Both the position numbers and the translations under genes were made by a program. This document shows positions 47,938 to 56,224 of a stretch of 64,000 bases of DNA, in pieces; the stretch's first letter is position 1; every line of letters begins with the position of its first letter. Origin of the DNA: Azospirillum sp. RU38E (GTDB taxonomy: Bacteria; Pseudomonadota; Alphaproteobacteria; Azospirillales; Azospirillaceae); the NCBI RefSeq assembly GCF_900188385.1, contig NZ_FZOI01000001.1, positions 496,001 through 560,000 of the forward strand, in the 5' to 3' direction. The notes below the pieces were generated by a model. The model searched no databases. It was not told the DNA's origin and was given only the letters and a program-made list of their open reading frames with translations.

Positions 47938-49731
47938 ATGAGCCGCATGGACCGGCGCGAGATCGCGTTTCTGTTGGATGGGTTGCTGGATCTGGGGCCG
48001 CTGCTGGCGCGCGACCGTTTCCGGCATCTGGACCGTTCTGACCTGGATCAGGTGCTGGATGTGGCGGATGGGCTGGCGGCTGACCTGTTCGCCCCGCATT
48101 ACCATGCGGCCGACCAGCAGGAGCCGGAACGGATTGACGGCAAGGTGGTGATGCTGCCCGCCGTCAAGACCGCCGTCGATGCCTTTGCCGAGGCGGGGTT
48201 CCTGGCCGCCCATCATGATGAGGATGTGGGCGGCCAGCAATTGCCCTGGTGCATCGTACAGGCGGCCTTCAGCTTTTTTCAGACGGCCAATGTCGCCACG
48301 GCGGCCTATCCGTTCCTGACCATCGGGGCGGGCAACCTGATCCGCGCCTTTGGCAATGCGGAACAGCAGGCCCGGTTCCTGGGGCCGATGCTGACCGGCC
48401 GGTTCTTTGGCACCATGGCCCTGTCAGAACCGCAGGCCGGCAGCAGCCTGGCCGATATCCGCACCCTTGCCACGCCCAACCCGGATGGTTCCTACCGCAT
48501 CACCGGCACCAAGCAATGGATCAGTGCCGGGGAGCATGAGCTGTCGGAGAATATCATCCACATGGTGCTGGCCCGTATCCAGGGGGCGCCGGCGGGGGTG
48601 AAGGGGATCAGCCTGTTCATCGTGCCGCGTTACCGGGTGGGCGATGATGGTGCGCTGACGGGCGATAATGATGTGCGGCTGGTCAGCCTGCTGCACAAAA
48701 TGGGCTATCGCGGCACCACCAGCACCATCCTGTCCTTTGGGGAGGAGGGGCGGTGCCAGGGCTTCCTGGTCGGCCAGCCGCATCAGGGACTGTCCTATAT
48801 GTTCCAGATGATGAATGAGGCGCGGATCGGCGTGGGGCTGGGGGCGGCAGCGCTGGGCTATGCCGGTTATCGCTATTCCGCCGATTATGCCCGCACCCGC
48901 CCCCAGGGCCGCCCGCTGGAAGCGCGCGACCCGACCACGCCGATGGTGCCGATCATTGAGCACGCGGACGTGCGCCGGATGCTGTTGCAGCAGAAGGCGG
49001 CATCGGAAGGGGCGCTGGCGCTCTGCCTTTATTGCGCCCGGCTGGTGGATGAGGAGCGCACCGCCCCCGACGAGGCCGCGCGCAAACAGGCCAGCCTGCT
49101 GCTGGAACTGCTGACGCCGATCGCCAAATCCTGGCCGTCGGAGCATTGCCTGGAAGCCAATAAGTGGGCGATCCAGATTCTGGGCGGCTATGGCTATACC
49201 CGCGATTACCCGGTGGAGCAGTATTACCGCGACAACCGGCTGAACCCGATCCATGAAGGCACCTATGGTATTCAGGCCAATGACCTGTTGGGCCGCAAGG
49301 TGTTCATGGGCGACGGTGCCGCCCTTGCCGTGCTGGCAGAGGCGATGAAGCAAACCATCACCCAGGCCGCTGTCGTGCCCACCCTGGCCCCGCTGGCCCA
49401 GTCGCTGGCCCAGGCCCTGGAACGGGTAGGGCAGGTGACGGCCCTTCTGGGCCGGGTCCGCGCCGAAGGCCAGATCGCCCTCTGTCTGGCCAATGCTACG
49501 ACCTATCTGGAAATGTTCGGCCATACGGTGCTGGCCTGGATCTGGCTGCGGCAAGCCCTGGTGGCGGAAGCCTCGCTGGCCGCCGGCACCGGCGACACCA
49601 CCCACCTGAACGGCAAACTGGCCACCTGCCGCTGGTTCTTCGCCCATGAACTGCCAAAAACCGTCACCCAGGCCGCCATCCTGAGCAGCCTTGACCGCAC
49701 CACTCTCGACACGGCCGCCGACTGGCTGTGA
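47938..49731 (+). CDS. Acyl-CoA dehydrogenase with C-terminal extension
   Basis: A 597-residue flavoprotein of the large acyl-CoA dehydrogenase group (AidB/DmdC-like). FAD and substrate motifs are MALSEPQAGSSLADI, GTKQWISAGEHEL, and the active-site block IHEGTYGIQANDLLGRKVF, with the catalytic glutamate. A further 120-residue helical C-terminal domain ends at 597. Its substrate is not clear; short or medium branched chain, or dimethylsulphoniopropionate-derived acyl-CoA, are options. GGGAGGA stands 9 bases before the ATG. Electrons go to ETF, whose quinone reductase is encoded at 36518. Confidence 0.92.
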   Translation: MSRMDRREIAFLLDGLLDLGPLLARDRFRHLDRSDLDQVLDVADGLAADLFAPHYHAADQQEPERIDGKVVMLPAVKTAVDAFAEAGFLAAHHDEDVGGQQLPWCIVQAAFSFFQTANVATAAYPFLTIGAGNLIRAFGNAEQQARFLGPMLTGRFFGTMALSEPQAGSSLADIRTLATPNPDGSYRITGTKQWISAGEHELSENIIHMVLARIQGAPAGVKGISLFIVPRYRVGDDGALTGDNDVRLVSLLHKMGYRGTTSTILSFGEEGRCQGFLVGQPHQGLSYMFQMMNEARIGVGLGAAALGYAGYRYSADYARTRPQGRPLEARDPTTPMVPIIEHADVRRMLLQQKAASEGALALCLYCARLVDEERTAPDEAARKQASLLLELLTPIAKSWPSEHCLEANKWAIQILGGYGYTRDYPVEQYYRDNRLNPIHEGTYGIQANDLLGRKVFMGDGAALAVLAEAMKQTITQAAVVPTLAPLAQSLAQALERVGQVTALLGRVRAEGQIALCLANATTYLEMFGHTVLAWIWLRQALVAEASLAAGTGDTTHLNGKLATCRWFFAHELPKTVTQAAILSSLDRTTLDTAADWL

Positions 49732-49746
49732 CCAATAGTCCGGGGT

Positions 49747-49775
49747 CCAGGGGCCTCGCGGCCCCTGGATAGTGC
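49747..49775 (+). terminator. Terminator of the acyl-CoA dehydrogenase gene
   Basis: CCAGGGGC (49747-49754) pairs with GCCCCTGG (49761-49768), with a short loop, followed by ATAGTGCTTTTT. It starts 16 bases after the stop. Confidence 0.82.
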
Positions 49776-49796
49776 TTTTTCCACCCTGTTCCTGCT

Positions 49797-50870
49797 ATGG
49801 TGCGCCGCGAAGACACCCTCGCAACCGGACATCCCCTCGTGGCTGAACCCGCCCCCTTCCTGACCGACATCTGGTATTTCGCCATGCCGTCCGCCGCGCT
49901 GACGCGGGGGGGAATGCAGGCCAAGATGCTGCTGGGCCAGCCGCTTCTGTTCGCGCGTGGGAATGACGGGGCGGCCTTCGCCCTGCGCGACATCTGCCCA
50001 CATCGCGGCATTCCGCTTTCCTGCGGCCGGTTCGACGGGAAAGAGGTGGAATGCTGTTATCACGGCTGGCGCTTTGATGGCACGGGCGGCTGCACCGCCA
50101 TCCCGTCGCTGGTGCCGGGGCAGGATTTTGACCTGTCCCGCATCAAGGTGCGCCGCTATGCGGTGGCAGAGGCGCAGGGCAATCTCTGGGTCTGGATGGG
50201 GGAGATGGCGCCGGATGGTCCGCCGCCGCAGATGCCCGACATGGAAGGCCGTGCCCCCAACCTGACAGAGGTGATGGAATTCCCCTGCCATGTTGACCAT
50301 GCCGTGGTCGGCCTGATGGACCCGGCGCATGGGCCGTTTGTGCATCAAAGCTGGTTCTGGCGGTCAGCCAAGAGCATCCATGAAAAGGCCAAAGCCTTTG
50401 GGCCGGCGCCCTTTGGCTTTGCCATGAAGCGGCACAAGCCTTCCTCCAACTCCGCTGCCTATAAGCTGTTGGGGGGCGCGCCGGAGACGGAAATCAGCTT
50501 CCGCCTGCCGGGTATCCGCACCGAACATATCGTTGCCGGTCGGCACCGCATCGTCAACCTGACGACGGTGACGCCGCTGGATGCCAACCGCACGGAAGTG
50601 ACCAACAGTTTCTACTGGACGCTGGGTTGGGCCGATCTGGCCCGCCCGGTGCTGCGCCGTTTTGTCCGCCGTTTCCTGGGCCAGGACCGCGATGTGGTGG
50701 TGTTGCAGCAGCAGGGCCTGCGTCATGATCCGACACTGATGCTGATCAAGGATGCGGATACGCAGGCGCGCTGGTATTACCAGCTGAAGAATGAGTATGG
50801 GCGCGCAAGGGCAGAAGCGCGCCCGTTCGTGAACCCGGTCAAGGATACGGTGCTGCGCTGGCGAAGCTAG
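49797..50870 (+). CDS. Rieske non-haem iron oxygenase
   Basis: A 357-residue oxygenase subunit. The Rieske [2Fe-2S] motif is ICPHRGIPL and CCYHGWRFDG (C-x-H...C-x2-H). The mononuclear iron site in VDHAVVGLMDPAHGPFVHQSW gives Asp and two His. The closest shape is that of the VanA/phenoxybenzoate dioxygenase group, but substrate-binding residues are not recognised. A partner reductase is not encoded next to it. It converges with the HxlR gene, overlapping by four bases at the stops. No strong ribosome-binding site precedes the ATG; the GTG at 49840 is an alternative. Confidence 0.87.
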   Translation: MVRREDTLATGHPLVAEPAPFLTDIWYFAMPSAALTRGGMQAKMLLGQPLLFARGNDGAAFALRDICPHRGIPLSCGRFDGKEVECCYHGWRFDGTGGCTAIPSLVPGQDFDLSRIKVRRYAVAEAQGNLWVWMGEMAPDGPPPQMPDMEGRAPNLTEVMEFPCHVDHAVVGLMDPAHGPFVHQSWFWRSAKSIHEKAKAFGPAPFGFAMKRHKPSSNSAAYKLLGGAPETEISFRLPGIRTEHIVAGRHRIVNLTTVTPLDANRTEVTNSFYWTLGWADLARPVLRRFVRRFLGQDRDVVVLQQQGLRHDPTLMLIKDADTQARWYYQLKNEYGRARAEARPFVNPVKDTVLRWRS

Positions 50871-51262
50871 GGCTTTGCCAGCTCGCTGACACGCTGATCT
50901 CCCGCTCCCTCCGCCGCTGTCGGCTCATTGCCGCTCATGCTGTCTTTCTTGGCCGCCCATGTCAGCAGCGCATCCAGCGCCGGGCACAGGGCCTGACCCC
51001 AGGGCGTCAGGCAATATTCCACCTTCGGCGGCACCTGATGGTGGACGATTCGCCGGACGATTCCGTCCGTCTCCATCTGTCGCAGCTGCTGGATCAGCAT
51101 CTTCTGGGAGATGGCGGGAATGGCCCGTTCCAGATCAGAGAAGCGCAGCACCTGGCCCCCGAACAGGTGGAACAGGATTATCAGCTTCCACCGCCCTTCC
51201 AGGAGCTTGAGAGCGTCCTCGACCCCTTTGGCGGCCGATTCTTTCGTGTATGGGATAGACAT
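50867..51262 (-). CDS. HxlR-family transcriptional regulator
   Basis: A 131-residue winged-helix regulator. The HxlR signature is DALKLLEGRWKLIILFHLFGG, followed by RFSDLERAIPAISQKMLIQQL and IVRRIVHHQVPPKVEYCLTPWG. HxlR members often sense aldehydes, disulphide or quinone stress through a conserved cysteine; the Cys here is in VEYCLTP and LCPALD. It diverges from the NTF2-like/SDR pair, with a palindrome in the 96 bases between. A regulatory role on those genes is likely. Confidence 0.9.
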   Translation of the reverse strand: MSIPYTKESAAKGVEDALKLLEGRWKLIILFHLFGGQVLRFSDLERAIPAISQKMLIQQLRQMETDGIVRRIVHHQVPPKVEYCLTPWGQALCPALDALLTWAAKKDSMSGNEPTAAEGAGDQRVSELAKP

Positions 51263-51270
51263 ACTTTTCC

Positions 51271-51283
51271 GTAAGTACCTTAC
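51271..51283. promoter_or_regulatory. HxlR operator
   Basis: The perfect inverted repeat GTAAG-TAC-CTTAC lies 8 bases before the hxlR start, in the divergent intergenic region. HxlR regulators bind TAC-rich palindromes of this kind, so it probably controls both hxlR and the SDR operon. Confidence 0.65.
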
Positions 51284-51358
51284 TTTTTCGTGCGTTCTTG
51301 CATAATTTTCAGCATGGGCCATTTTCGAGAACCAGACAAGACGAACTGGAGATCGATC

Positions 51359-51685
51359 ATGCCTCTCACGCTGCCCCCGCCCATCGCGGCTTATTTCACG
51401 GCGGATGCCGCCGATGGCGCGGCCGTTGCCGATTGTTTCACCGCCGATGCCGTGGTGATTGACGAGAACGATACCCACCAGGGGCGGGACGCCATTGCCC
51501 GCTGGAAAGACGCAGCCGCGGCGAAGTTCAGTTACACCGCCCAGCCCACAGCCCTGGCCCCCCAGGGCGACCGGCTGATCGTAACCGCCCGGGTGGCAGG
51601 CAATTTCCCCGGCAGCCCGGTGGACCTGCGCTACGATTTCACCCTCACCGGTGACGCCATCGCCCGGCTGGAGATCGTCCCATGA
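51359..51685 (+). CDS. NTF2/SnoaL-like small protein
   Basis: A 108-residue protein with the cone-shaped NTF2 fold pattern: [21 protein letters not shown] (helix), [19 protein letters not shown] (conserved D-x-x-x-x-G) and [19 protein letters not shown] (strands). Such proteins act as polyketide cyclases, isomerases or binding proteins. GGAG precedes the ATG by 8 bases. Its stop overlaps the SDR start (ATGA), so the products probably act on the same compound. It is expected to be controlled by HxlR. Confidence 0.82.
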   Translation: MPLTLPPPIAAYFTADAADGAAVADCFTADAVVIDENDTHQGRDAIARWKDAAAAKFSYTAQPTALAPQGDRLIVTARVAGNFPGSPVDLRYDFTLTGDAIARLEIVP

Positions 51686-52464
51686 GCGGCTATCTCGGTC
51701 TGGAAGGAAAGAGGGCGCTGGTGACCGGTGGCACCAAGGGTCTGGGGGCGGCGTTGGTTCAGGCCTTGCTGGATGCCGGCGCGCGCGTCGTCGCCACAGC
51801 CCGGACGGTGCCGGAGGGGGCGGCGTCCGGGCTGCATTATATCGCCGCCGATCTCATGACCGCGGAAGGATGCGCTACTGTTGCGGGCGGTGTGCTGGCG
51901 CATTTCGGGGGCCTTGACGTCCTCATCCATGTCGTGGGCGGGTCCAGTGCGCCGGCCGGCGGCTTCGCGGCCCTGGGTGATGAGGAATGGCGGCGGGAGA
52001 TCGATCAAAATCTCATGTCCGCCGTCCGGCTGGATCGCGCGCTGCTGCCCGCGATGCTGAAGCAGGGCACGGGTGTCATCATCCATGTCACCTCCATCCA
52101 GCGTCAATTGCCGCTGCCGGAATCCACCACGGCCTATGCCGCGGCAAAGGCCGCCCTGTCGACCTACAGCAAAAGCCTGTCGAAGGAAGTGGCGCCCAAG
52201 GGTATCCGGGTCGTCCGCGTCTCGCCGGGCTGGATAGAGACTGATGCTTCTGTCGCACTTGCCCAACGGTTGGCGCAGGAGGCCGGTACCGATTATGAAG
52301 GCGGCAAGAAGATCATCATGGATGGGCTGGGCGGCATCCCGCTGGGCCGGCCGGCAAAGCCGGGCGAGGTGGCTGATCTCATCGCCTTCCTCGCCTCCCC
52401 CCGCGCCGCCGCCATCACCGGCACGGAATATGTCATTGATGGCGGCACGGTTCCGACGGCGTGA
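51682..52464 (+). CDS. Short-chain dehydrogenase/reductase
   Basis: A 260-residue SDR. The cofactor motif is [15 protein letters not shown] (T-G-x3-G-x-G); NAG is replaced by the HVVGGSSAP stretch; the catalytic triad is S (in VTSIQRQ), Y and K in YAAAKAAL, with a further Asn. The C-terminal [11 protein letters not shown] is family-typical. The substrate is unknown. It overlaps the NTF2-like gene and is part of the HxlR-controlled operon. Confidence 0.9.
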   Translation: MSGYLGLEGKRALVTGGTKGLGAALVQALLDAGARVVATARTVPEGAASGLHYIAADLMTAEGCATVAGGVLAHFGGLDVLIHVVGGSSAPAGGFAALGDEEWRREIDQNLMSAVRLDRALLPAMLKQGTGVIIHVTSIQRQLPLPESTTAYAAAKAALSTYSKSLSKEVAPKGIRVVRVSPGWIETDASVALAQRLAQEAGTDYEGGKKIIMDGLGGIPLGRPAKPGEVADLIAFLASPRAAAITGTEYVIDGGTVPTA

Positions 52465-52465
52465 T

Positions 52466-52493
52466 CCCATCGGCATGAAATCATGACCGATGG
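52466..52493. terminator. Inverted repeat after the SDR gene
   Basis: CCATCGG-CATGA and TCATGA-CCGATGG pair around AA. There is no T-run. It may be a weak terminator of the SDR operon or an operator for the next gene. Confidence 0.4.
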
Positions 52494-52611
52494 TCAAGCT
52501 TTCGTGCTCCTCAATTGCCGGCGGCAGCATCCGCCGTCTGCTGCCGCTCTAACCTTCGGAATATCTTTCCGATGCAATTTACCGCCCGATTTCTTTTACC
52601 GAAGGTGACGC

Positions 52612-54153
52612 ATGGTGCGTCGTCCAAGGGCGGGGGAAGTCATGTTGGTCGGACGTATGGATATGGTTGGGGGGCCGTGGCCGTTCCGCAATCGCGCTTC
52701 GGAAATCAGCAGCCTTTACGAAAGTATGCTGGAAGGGATGCCGCTGGCGGTGATGCTGTGCGAGCTGAAGGATTTCCGTATCACCTATGTGAACAAGAAA
52801 TCTTATGATCTGCTGGAACGTATTGCCCATGTGATCAAGATCAAGCCGCAAGAGATTGTCGGCCAGTCCATCGATATCTTCCATAAGAACCCGCAGCATC
52901 AGCGCCGGATGCTGGCCGATCCGAAGAACCTGCCTCACCGCGCCCGTATCGCCATTGAAGGCGAGTGGCTGGACCTGAATATCAGTGCGGTGATGGATGC
53001 GCGCGGCAATTATGTAGGCCCCATGCTGACCTGGAACGTCATCACCGACCAAGTGAGGGTGGAAAACCAGACCAAGAAGCTGATCGGCATGATCGACCGG
53101 ATGCCAATCAACGTGATGACCTGCGACCCCAATGATAATTACCGCATCGATTATGCCAACCGGACCAGCATTGAAACGCTGCGCACCCTGGAACAGCATC
53201 TGCCGATCAAGGCTGATCAGCTGATCGGCTCCTCCATCGATATTTTCCACAAGCGCCCCACGCATCAGCGCAGCATGTTGGCCGATCCCAAGAATCTGCC
53301 CCATGAAACCTTCATCCGGGTGGGGCCGGAGACGCTGCACCTGAAAGTGTCGGCCATGACGGATGCCGCCGGTAAATATATCGGCCCCATGCTGACCTGG
53401 TCGGTGGAAACCGCCAACCGGGCTATGGCGGAAAAGGTGAAGGAAGCGGTGACGGCGGTGACCGGCAATGCGGCTGACCTGTCGCAGGCAGCCACCACCC
53501 TGAATGAGGCCGCCGGCACCATGCGCGGGCTGGTTGGCGATGCCAGTGTCGCCACCGATGAGGTGGTGCAGGCGATCGGCGCCATTGCCCAGCAGATGCA
53601 GCAGGCCTTCAACCTGTCGCAGGGCGCTGTGGAAGATGCCGGCCGGTCGGCGGAAAAGGTGGAACAGCTCTCCGCCGTCACCCAGCGCATCACGGCCATT
53701 GTCGATCTGATCCGCTCCATTGCTGGCCAGACCAATCTGCTGGCCCTGAATGCCACCATCGAGGCGGCACGGGCGGGGGAGGCCGGCAAGGGCTTCGCTG
53801 TGGTGGCAGGGGAGGTGAAGAGCCTTGCCAGCCAGACGGCCAAGGCGACCGGGGAGATTGAGCTGCAGATCGAACAGATCCAATCCGCCATGGCCGACAC
53901 GGTGGAATCGATTGGCAAGATCGGCGGCACCACCCGCCGCCTCAGCGGTATTGCCAAGGATGTTTCCGATGCCATGGGTCGGCAGGCCAGCGCCACCCAG
54001 CAGGTGAAGGTCGGCATGAGCGGGGTTACCGCCGCCTGCGACCGCAACGGGGTAGCGGTTAAGGCCCTGCTGGAAACCGCAGCGGCCCTGGATGGAACGG
54101 CCATCCAACTGGACCAGGAAACCCAGCAGTTCCTGTCCCGCAAACGGGGGTAA
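52612..54153 (+). CDS. Soluble methyl-accepting chemotaxis protein with two PAS domains
   Basis: A 513-residue cytosolic chemoreceptor, with no membrane segment. PAS 1 (about 35-145) and PAS 2 (about 160-265) share [26 protein letters not shown], so they are duplicates. The signalling domain (about 275-510) has the conserved [37 protein letters not shown] tip. Such receptors sense redox, haem or intracellular metabolites. ATG 52612 follows AAGG; ATG 52642 follows GGGGGAAG and is possible. A strong bidirectional terminator lies at 54166-54199. Confidence 0.92.
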   Translation: MVRRPRAGEVMLVGRMDMVGGPWPFRNRASEISSLYESMLEGMPLAVMLCELKDFRITYVNKKSYDLLERIAHVIKIKPQEIVGQSIDIFHKNPQHQRRMLADPKNLPHRARIAIEGEWLDLNISAVMDARGNYVGPMLTWNVITDQVRVENQTKKLIGMIDRMPINVMTCDPNDNYRIDYANRTSIETLRTLEQHLPIKADQLIGSSIDIFHKRPTHQRSMLADPKNLPHETFIRVGPETLHLKVSAMTDAAGKYIGPMLTWSVETANRAMAEKVKEAVTAVTGNAADLSQAATTLNEAAGTMRGLVGDASVATDEVVQAIGAIAQQMQQAFNLSQGAVEDAGRSAEKVEQLSAVTQRITAIVDLIRSIAGQTNLLALNATIEAARAGEAGKGFAVVAGEVKSLASQTAKATGEIELQIEQIQSAMADTVESIGKIGGTTRRLSGIAKDVSDAMGRQASATQQVKVGMSGVTAACDRNGVAVKALLETAAALDGTAIQLDQETQQFLSRKRG

Positions 54154-54165
54154 GCCGCCTTCAAC

Positions 54166-54199
54166 TTCCCCCGGTGATCACCAGCGATCACCGGGGGAA
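54166..54199. terminator. Bidirectional terminator
   Basis: TTCCCCCGGTGATC (54166-54179) pairs perfectly with GATCACCGGGGGAA (54186-54199) around a six-base loop. It lies between two convergent genes, the soluble chemoreceptor and the RsbW-like kinase. Confidence 0.85.
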
Positions 54200-54203
54200 A
54201 GCC

Positions 54204-54902
54204 TTACAAGGCGTAGCGCAGCGTGGCCGTGCGCCCGCCATCGCTGACGGTCAGGCCGCTGGACATGATGCGCATGATTTCCAGCCCGCGCCCGGATTTG
54301 GCCTCCGGGTTGCGGGGATATTGCACGGCGGCCGGGTCATAACCGCCGCCCTGGTCGCTGACCCGGACATGCAGGAAGCCATCGGCGACCCAGGCGTAAA
54401 GGTCCACCCGTTTGCGGGCCTTGGCCGGGTCGGCCAGGGTGGTGGTCAGATGCTGGCAGAAGGCATCAAACTCCGCCGGGTCATCCACCAGTGAACTGCC
54501 GAGCGCCAGATTGCCATGCAGCACGGCATTGATGATTGCCTCATGCAGGCTCAGTTCCACATCATGGCGCAGGGCGCCGGGCAACATGCCGCGTACCAGC
54601 AACCCTTCGCAAAATTGGGCCGCCGTATCCAGCGTCCAGGCCAGCCTTGTGGTCAGGGAGACCAGCAGTTGACCCTGGGCCAGCGCGTCAGCCAGGGCGG
54701 CGGTGGGCAGCGTATCCTCGCTATATTCCACCACGGCGGCGCAGCTGCCGCGCAGGGCCGCCCCCAGATCCCCCGCCGCCCCTTCGGGCAACAGCCGGAT
54801 GGTGGTGGCACTGGCATCGCCGCCGATCGGTATGTTCAGCAGTTGTGCGGCACGGGCCAGTTCCGACTGATCCAGCCCTTCACCCGTGAGCCGATAACCC
54901 AT
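54204..54902 (-). CDS. RsbW-like ATPase/anti-sigma kinase domain protein
   Basis: A 232-residue protein. The C-terminal half is an HATPase_c domain: N-box ELSLHEAIINAVLHGN (E121, N125), G1 VRVSDQGGGYDP and G2 KSGRGLEIM. This is the RsbW/SpoIIAB type that phosphorylates anti-anti-sigma factors. The N-terminal 100 residues have no known domain, are Ala/Leu-rich and end in TRLAWTLDTAAQFCEG. The start overlaps the upstream membrane-protein gene by 23 bases. No sigma factor or STAS protein is next to it, so the partner is not known. Confidence 0.85.
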   Translation of the reverse strand: MGYRLTGEGLDQSELARAAQLLNIPIGGDASATTIRLLPEGAAGDLGAALRGSCAAVVEYSEDTLPTAALADALAQGQLLVSLTTRLAWTLDTAAQFCEGLLVRGMLPGALRHDVELSLHEAIINAVLHGNLALGSSLVDDPAEFDAFCQHLTTTLADPAKARKRVDLYAWVADGFLHVRVSDQGGGYDPAAVQYPRNPEAKSGRGLEIMRIMSSGLTVSDGGRTATLRYAL

Positions 54903-55488
54903 GATGCCTCCGCCCGCTCTGCCCGTTCACTTCGACCGGTTGCCCGGCATTTGATCCATCCCCGGTAATATCGGCCATGGCGCAGACCCCGGCAATAAAA
55001 CCTTCCGCCGGAGGATACTTCGTCAGGGCGCGTGCGTGCAATTCCTCCGGCGAGCGGGCGAAGCCATGAAACATGCGTCCCTCGTTCCAGGGCGGCAGGC
55101 CGGCCGCCGCTTCCTGCCGCCCCAGGCTGCCATTGGCGATCATCAGCGACCATAGCCGGTCAAAGCGGCGCCATTCCCGGTCCAGCATCAGGATGGATTG
55201 CTTGGGCGCATCGCGCAGCCGGGTCATGCGCGCCTCAGCGGCATTGGTGGCGGCGACCATCTGGGCGATATGGGTTTCCGCCTCCAGAATGGCATTGCGC
55301 ACATTATCGGCTTCCCGCCGTGCCTGCCGCAATTTGGCGGCCAGCATGTTCTTTTCATCCACCGTGCGCGACAGGCGCCGTTCCACCTTGCGGATCAACC
55401 GCAAAACCCGCCGGCCGGACAGGATCAACACAGCGCCGGCAATGGCCAGCACCAGCAGACTGATCATGTTCATCAGGCTGAAAGTCAT
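54880..55488 (-). CDS. Membrane-anchored coiled-coil protein (YPPxEG family, member 2)
   Basis: A 202-residue protein with an N-terminal membrane helix (ISLLVLAIAGAVLILSG, about 8-25), then a charged coiled coil (about 30-90, VDEKNMLAAKLRQARREADNVRNAIL). The C-terminal domain has WNEGRMFHGFARSPEELHAR and ALTKYPPAEGFIAG. It shares this C-terminal pattern with the gene just upstream, so the two look like a duplicated pair. It overlaps that gene (ATGA) and the RsbW-like gene below (23 bases). No known family was recognised. Confidence 0.78.
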   Translation of the reverse strand: MTFSLMNMISLLVLAIAGAVLILSGRRVLRLIRKVERRLSRTVDEKNMLAAKLRQARREADNVRNAILEAETHIAQMVAATNAAEARMTRLRDAPKQSILMLDREWRRFDRLWSLMIANGSLGRQEAAAGLPPWNEGRMFHGFARSPEELHARALTKYPPAEGFIAGVCAMADITGDGSNAGQPVEVNGQSGRRHHGLSAHG

Positions 55489-56045
55489 GGGGAGGTTCCT
55501 GTCCAGCGGCTGACGGTGATCAATTCCCGCAGCGTATATCCTTCCTGCGGGGGGTAGGCATTGGCTAGCAACTGGCGGGCCTGATGTTCGCTGGGGGCCC
55601 AGACACGAATCTGATTCTGATAGCGCCAGATCACGGGGGCGCTGTCGAAGTCTTTATGCGAGACATCGGCCAGACGTTTATTGTCCAGCTTGGCGACAAA
55701 CAGCGAATCGCCGATGGCCTGCTGGCCCAGATGGTGCCAGACCTGCACCCGGTCACGTTCCGCCCCGGTCAGCATCACCTCCAGCCGGCTCAACTGTGAT
55801 TTCAGGCGGAAGCGTTCAGCATTGCGGCGGTCGCGCAGGGCGCCTTGTTCCATGTTCTGGGCCAAGGTCCGCTCCAGCAGCGGGCCGGTCTCCTTGATTT
55901 CCCGCAGCACCTTGGCGTGGTCGGCGAACCATTCGTAAATGTCCGGCAAGACCACGCGCAGCAGTTCCAGCACGACGGTCCCCACCAGGCACGCCGCCGC
56001 CAGGGACAGGATCACAACATCGGATGCAGCCAGTTCAATTTGCAT
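55485..56045 (-). CDS. Membrane-anchored coiled-coil protein (YPPxEG family, member 1)
   Basis: A 186-residue protein with a membrane helix near the N terminus (VVILSLAAACLVGTVVLEL, about 9-28), a helical stalk (about 35-100, LREIKETGPLLERTLAQNME, then RRNAERFRLKSQLSRLEVML) and a C-terminal domain with SAPVIWRYQNQIRVWAPSE and QLLANAYPPQEGYTLREL. The YPPxEG motif is shared with the next gene. It heads a three-gene overlapping operon with the RsbW-like ATPase. The ATG at 56045 is preferred to a GTG at 56051. Confidence 0.78.
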   Translation of the reverse strand: MQIELAASDVVILSLAAACLVGTVVLELLRVVLPDIYEWFADHAKVLREIKETGPLLERTLAQNMEQGALRDRRNAERFRLKSQLSRLEVMLTGAERDRVQVWHHLGQQAIGDSLFVAKLDNKRLADVSHKDFDSAPVIWRYQNQIRVWAPSEHQARQLLANAYPPQEGYTLRELITVSRWTGTSP

Positions 56046-56224
56046 TCCCACCGTCGCCGTTCCCCCACAGCAGACTTAACGGTTGTATTTGAACATAACC
56101 GGCACAGATATCCAAAATTAAGATTTTTTCTCGTGCTTTCAACGTGGCGGGTGGGGTCGTGACAGGCGTCGTCGGCGGGCCTATGCTGCGGCCACCCTCA
56201 CGCTGACCCTGAAGGATCGTGAAC

